A stretch of DNA of 64,000 nucleotides, taken from assembly GCF_009884975.1 (NCBI RefSeq), contig NZ_CP041970.1:3960841-4024840 (forward strand), written 5' to 3'. The notes beneath the pieces are model-generated. The model did not search any database and was not told where the DNA came from. It saw only the letters and a program-made list of their open reading frames with translations. A program made the position numbers and the translations under genes. Positions 61,642 through 64,000 of this stretch are shown here, in pieces (within the stretch, counting starts at the first letter, position 1; the number at the start of each line of letters is the position of its first letter). The stretch is from Acinetobacter dispersus (GTDB taxonomy: Bacteria > Pseudomonadota > Gammaproteobacteria > Pseudomonadales > Moraxellaceae).

Positions 61642-64000
61642 ATGTCTCAAATACAAATTATTTCCAAGGAAAGTCATCAAACCCTTGTAAATACGACGGG
61701 AAAAACAGCAACATTACCCTCTGAACCTTCAGTTGTATTAATTAAGGTCTCTGCAAGTGATATTTCAGTTGTTAAGAGAGATGGTGTAAATGCAGTTGTA
61801 GTATTAAAAAATGGCGAAACGATTGTTATTCATAATTTCTTTAATAATAATGACGTAGCGGACAATAGTCTGGTTCTTCAGGGTGAAGACAATCAACTCG
61901 TTTGGGCACATTTTAAAGATGCTGAAAGTGATGCTGATGCCGACGCGGATGCGGACTCGGATGCGGACTCGGATGATGATGATCATGAGGGCGCTGTCTT
62001 TTTAGAGGAAACGCCAGCACTTGTACCTGAAGCAGCGGCAGCTCCTGTTGAAGCAGCAACATTACAGCCTATTCAGGCAGTAGAACCTTTGCTTTATGCA
62101 GGTGAAACCTCTAATGGTTTTAGCCCATGGTTATGGGCTTTACCTATACTTGCTATTGGTGGTATTGCCGCTGGTAGCAGTGGTGGAGGCGGTGGCGGGG
62201 GGAATAATGATAATAATGCAGATACCACACCACCTAATACTGATGCCGTAAAATTTAATGTTAATCCTGTGACTGCTGACAATGTGCTAAATGCAGCAGA
62301 ATCAGCAGGCAATGTTACCTTGACTGGAACACTTACTGGTGTACCAGCAGATGCAGCGACGACCGTTGTGACTGTTGTTGTAAACGGGGTGACCTATACC
62401 GCAATCGTAGATACAGCAGCAGGTACGTGGAGTGTCAGTGTTCCTGGTAGTGGCTTGGCAGCAGATGGCGATAAAACCATTGATGCCAATGTCAAGTTTA
62501 CTGATGCAGCAGGTAATAGCAGCAATGTAACTGATACCCAAGTATATACAGTGGATGTGACCGCACCAACTGCCCCAGAAATTAATCCAATCAATGGTAC
62601 TGATCCGATTACGGGTACTGCAGAACCCGGTTCAACTGTTACGGTGACTTTCCCGAATGGTACGACCGTTCAAGTGCCAACGGATCCAACTACAGGGGTA
62701 TGGACTACACCAAATCCAGGTAACTTGCCAAATGGCGGTACAGTGACTGCGATTGCCACTGACCCAGCAGGGAATCCATCTGTACCGGGTACAGAAATCA
62801 TCGATAGTCTAGGACCAGATGTTTCTGGTACAACTTTAACGGTTGATAACGTGACTGCAGACAACGTATTGAATGCAGCGGAGTCGACTGGAAATGTAAC
62901 CTTAACAGGCACATTGACTGGTGTTCCCGCTGATGCGGTAACAACCGTTGTGACAGTTGTTGTAAATGGTGTGACGTATACTGCGACCGTAAATACTGCA
63001 GCAGGAACATGGAGTGTCAGTGTCCCTGGTAGTGGCTTGGTGGCGGATGGCGACAAAACCATTGATGCCAATGTGAAGTTTACTGATGCAGCGGGCAATA
63101 GCAGCAATCTAACTGATACCCAAGTATATACAGTGGATGTCACTGCACCAGATACCACAGGTACGGTATTGAACGTCAATGCAGTGACTGCGGATAATGT
63201 GATCAATGCAGCAGAGGGTGCAGGCAATGTAACCATCACAGGTACCTTGACCGGTATCCCAGTAGATGCAGCGACCACAGTTGTGACCTTGTTGATCAAT
63301 GGCGTGACGTATACTGCGACAGTTGACCCAGCAACAGGCAACTGGACAGCGAGTGTTGCAGGTAGTGACCTGCTGGCGGATGGTGATAAAACCATTGATG
63401 CCAAAGCAACATTTACTGATGCAGCAGGCAACAGTAGTAATTTCACTGATACGCAAGTATATACAGTCGATGTCACTGCACCGAATGCACCAGATATTGA
63501 TCCAATCAATGGCACTGATCCAATTACGGGTACAGCAGAACCAGGTTCAACCGTAACGGTGACCTTCCCGAATGGTACGACTGTTCAAGTACCAACAGAT
63601 CCAACCACAGGGGTATGGACCACACCAAATCCAGGTAACTTGCCAAATGGCGGTACAGTGACTGCGATTGCCACTGACCCGGCAGGGAATCCATCTGCGC
63701 CAGGTTCGGAAACGATTGATAGTCTAGGACCAGATGTTTCTGGTACAACTTTAACGGTTGGTAGTGTAACAACAGACAACGTATTGAATGCGGTAGAGTC
63801 AGGTGGCAATGTAACCATCACAGGTACTTTGACTGGTGTTCCTGCTGATGCAGCAACGACTGTTGTGACCTTGTTGATCAATGGCGTGACGTATACTGCG
63901 ACAGTTGATCCAGCAACAGGCAATTGGACCGCTGATGTTGCAGGTAGTGACTTGTTGGCGGATGGTGATAAAACCATTGATGCGAAAGCAACATTTACCG
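61642..64000 (+). CDS. bap: Bap-like giant repeat adhesin, N-terminal part (open at window end)
   Basis: 786 codons in the window with no stop. ATG 61642 has GAGGA eight bases upstream. The N-terminus MSQIQIISKESHQTLVNTTG resembles the prefix of Acinetobacter biofilm-associated protein. An Asp-rich tract follows at about residues 93-118, then a Pro/Ala linker, a hydrophobic WLWALPILAIGGIAAGS segment (about 162-178), a Gly run, and Ig-like repeats from about residue 195. Two repeat types alternate: A (about 105 residues, TGTLTGVPADAATTVVT ... SVPGSGLAADGDKTIDA) and B (about 90 residues, DPITGTAEPGSTVTVTF ... NPGNLPNGGTVTAIAT). Such proteins are surface-exposed, exported by type I secretion and drive biofilm formation. 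The total length and C-terminus are unknown. Confidence 0.88.
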   Translation, partial: MSQIQIISKESHQTLVNTTGKTATLPSEPSVVLIKVSASDISVVKRDGVNAVVVLKNGETIVIHNFFNNNDVADNSLVLQGEDNQLVWAHFKDAESDADADADADSDADSDDDDHEGAVFLEETPALVPEAAAAPVEAATLQPIQAVEPLLYAGETSNGFSPWLWALPILAIGGIAAGSSGGGGGGGNNDNNADTTPPNTDAVKFNVNPVTADNVLNAAESAGNVTLTGTLTGVPADAATTVVTVVVNGVTYTAIVDTAAGTWSVSVPGSGLAADGDKTIDANVKFTDAAGNSSNVTDTQVYTVDVTAPTAPEINPINGTDPITGTAEPGSTVTVTFPNGTTVQVPTDPTTGVWTTPNPGNLPNGGTVTAIATDPAGNPSVPGTEIIDSLGPDVSGTTLTVDNVTADNVLNAAESTGNVTLTGTLTGVPADAVTTVVTVVVNGVTYTATVNTAAGTWSVSVPGSGLVADGDKTIDANVKFTDAAGNSSNLTDTQVYTVDVTAPDTTGTVLNVNAVTADNVINAAEGAGNVTITGTLTGIPVDAATTVVTLLINGVTYTATVDPATGNWTASVAGSDLLADGDKTIDAKATFTDAAGNSSNFTDTQVYTVDVTAPNAPDIDPINGTDPITGTAEPGSTVTVTFPNGTTVQVPTDPTTGVWTTPNPGNLPNGGTVTAIATDPAGNPSAPGSETIDSLGPDVSGTTLTVGSVTTDNVLNAVESGGNVTITGTLTGVPADAATTVVTLLINGVTYTATVDPATGNWTADVAGSDLLADGDKTIDAKATFT
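62245..64000 (+). repeat. Tandem Ig-like repeat region of the adhesin
   Basis: Order by DNA similarity: A1 about 62245-62568, B1 62569-62830, A2 62831-63150, A3 63151-63480, B2 63481-63750, A4 63751 onward. B1 and B2 are nearly identical and exactly 915 bp apart (TCCAATCAATGG at 62586 and 63501), so a B-A-A super-repeat of 305 codons is present. Confidence 0.85.

Noticed and set aside
62670..63977. Long minus-strand frames (281 and 130 codons) opposite the adhesin
   Set aside because: They mirror the repeat units of the plus-strand adhesin, so stop-free reading is a by-product of repeat composition.
62245..64000. CRISPR-like array
   Set aside because: The repeats are in-frame coding units of about 270-330 bp without short spacers.

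Overview
The window is a stretch of an Acinetobacter-type chromosome (Gammaproteobacteria, Moraxellaceae). The assignment rests on a complete adeIJK-like RND efflux operon with an upstream PAP2 phosphatase gene, the order gltA < > sdhCDAB-sucAB-lpd-sucCD, an acidic-insert rpoD, and the start of a Bap-like giant adhesin. Base composition is AT-rich and even across the window. No phage, plasmid, insertion sequence, CRISPR array, rRNA or tRNA gene was seen. Both ends cut a gene: valS at the left and the Bap-like adhesin at the right.

Layout. 1-6.6 kb: 5' end of valS, a tandem pair of paralogous genes of unknown function separated by a terminator, an SDR oxidoreductase coupled to a Dph6-like ATP-dependent enzyme, an OFA-family MFS transporter and two tandem YbjQ-family genes. 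6.6-13.3 kb: PAP2-adeI-adeJ-adeK on the minus strand, behind a promoter whose spacer and -10 box lie inside a 24-bp perfect palindrome. 13.3-20.7 kb: a structured intergenic region of unknown role, a Gcr-type membrane protein, ispB, rplU-rpmA, a pirin, lolA and a DUF3298-type lipoprotein. 20.7-30 kb: serS, cysG, trmL, an HxlR/flavodoxin/VOC module, a PuuP-like permease, an SCP2-like/iron-alcohol-dehydrogenase pair, lipB and ybeD. 30-40.5 kb: rpoD, a small acidic protein, UPF0149, LysE with a divergent LysR gene, DedA, trhO, DUF1289, a DKNYY membrane protein and gltA. 41.4-53.4 kb: the TCA-cycle block sdhCDAB, sucAB-lpd and sucCD. 53.5-64 kb: yqiJ-yqiK (flotillin), trpS, DUF808, ypfJ, a CPA1 antiporter and the open-ended adhesin.

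Functional links. gltA, sdhCDAB, sucAB-lpd and sucCD cover the TCA steps from citrate synthase through 2-oxoglutarate and succinyl-CoA to fumarate. Internal terminators after sdhB and lpd suggest at least three transcription units. PAP2 and adeIJK are translationally overlapped and share one promoter. lipB makes the octanoyl precursor of the lipoyl group that sucB carries.

The most interesting non-coding signals are: a candidate small RNA on the minus strand at about 56091-56197, with a clear terminator and an exposed anti-Shine-Dalgarno stretch; the palindromic adeIJK promoter-operator; a structured region at 13530-13681 with a 16-bp perfect inverted repeat and an eight-codon leader-like ORF; and a dispersed intergenic repeat family whose three copies are each built from two oppositely oriented units. 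All starts were chosen by eye from Shine-Dalgarno spacing and family alignment from memory. No database search was possible.
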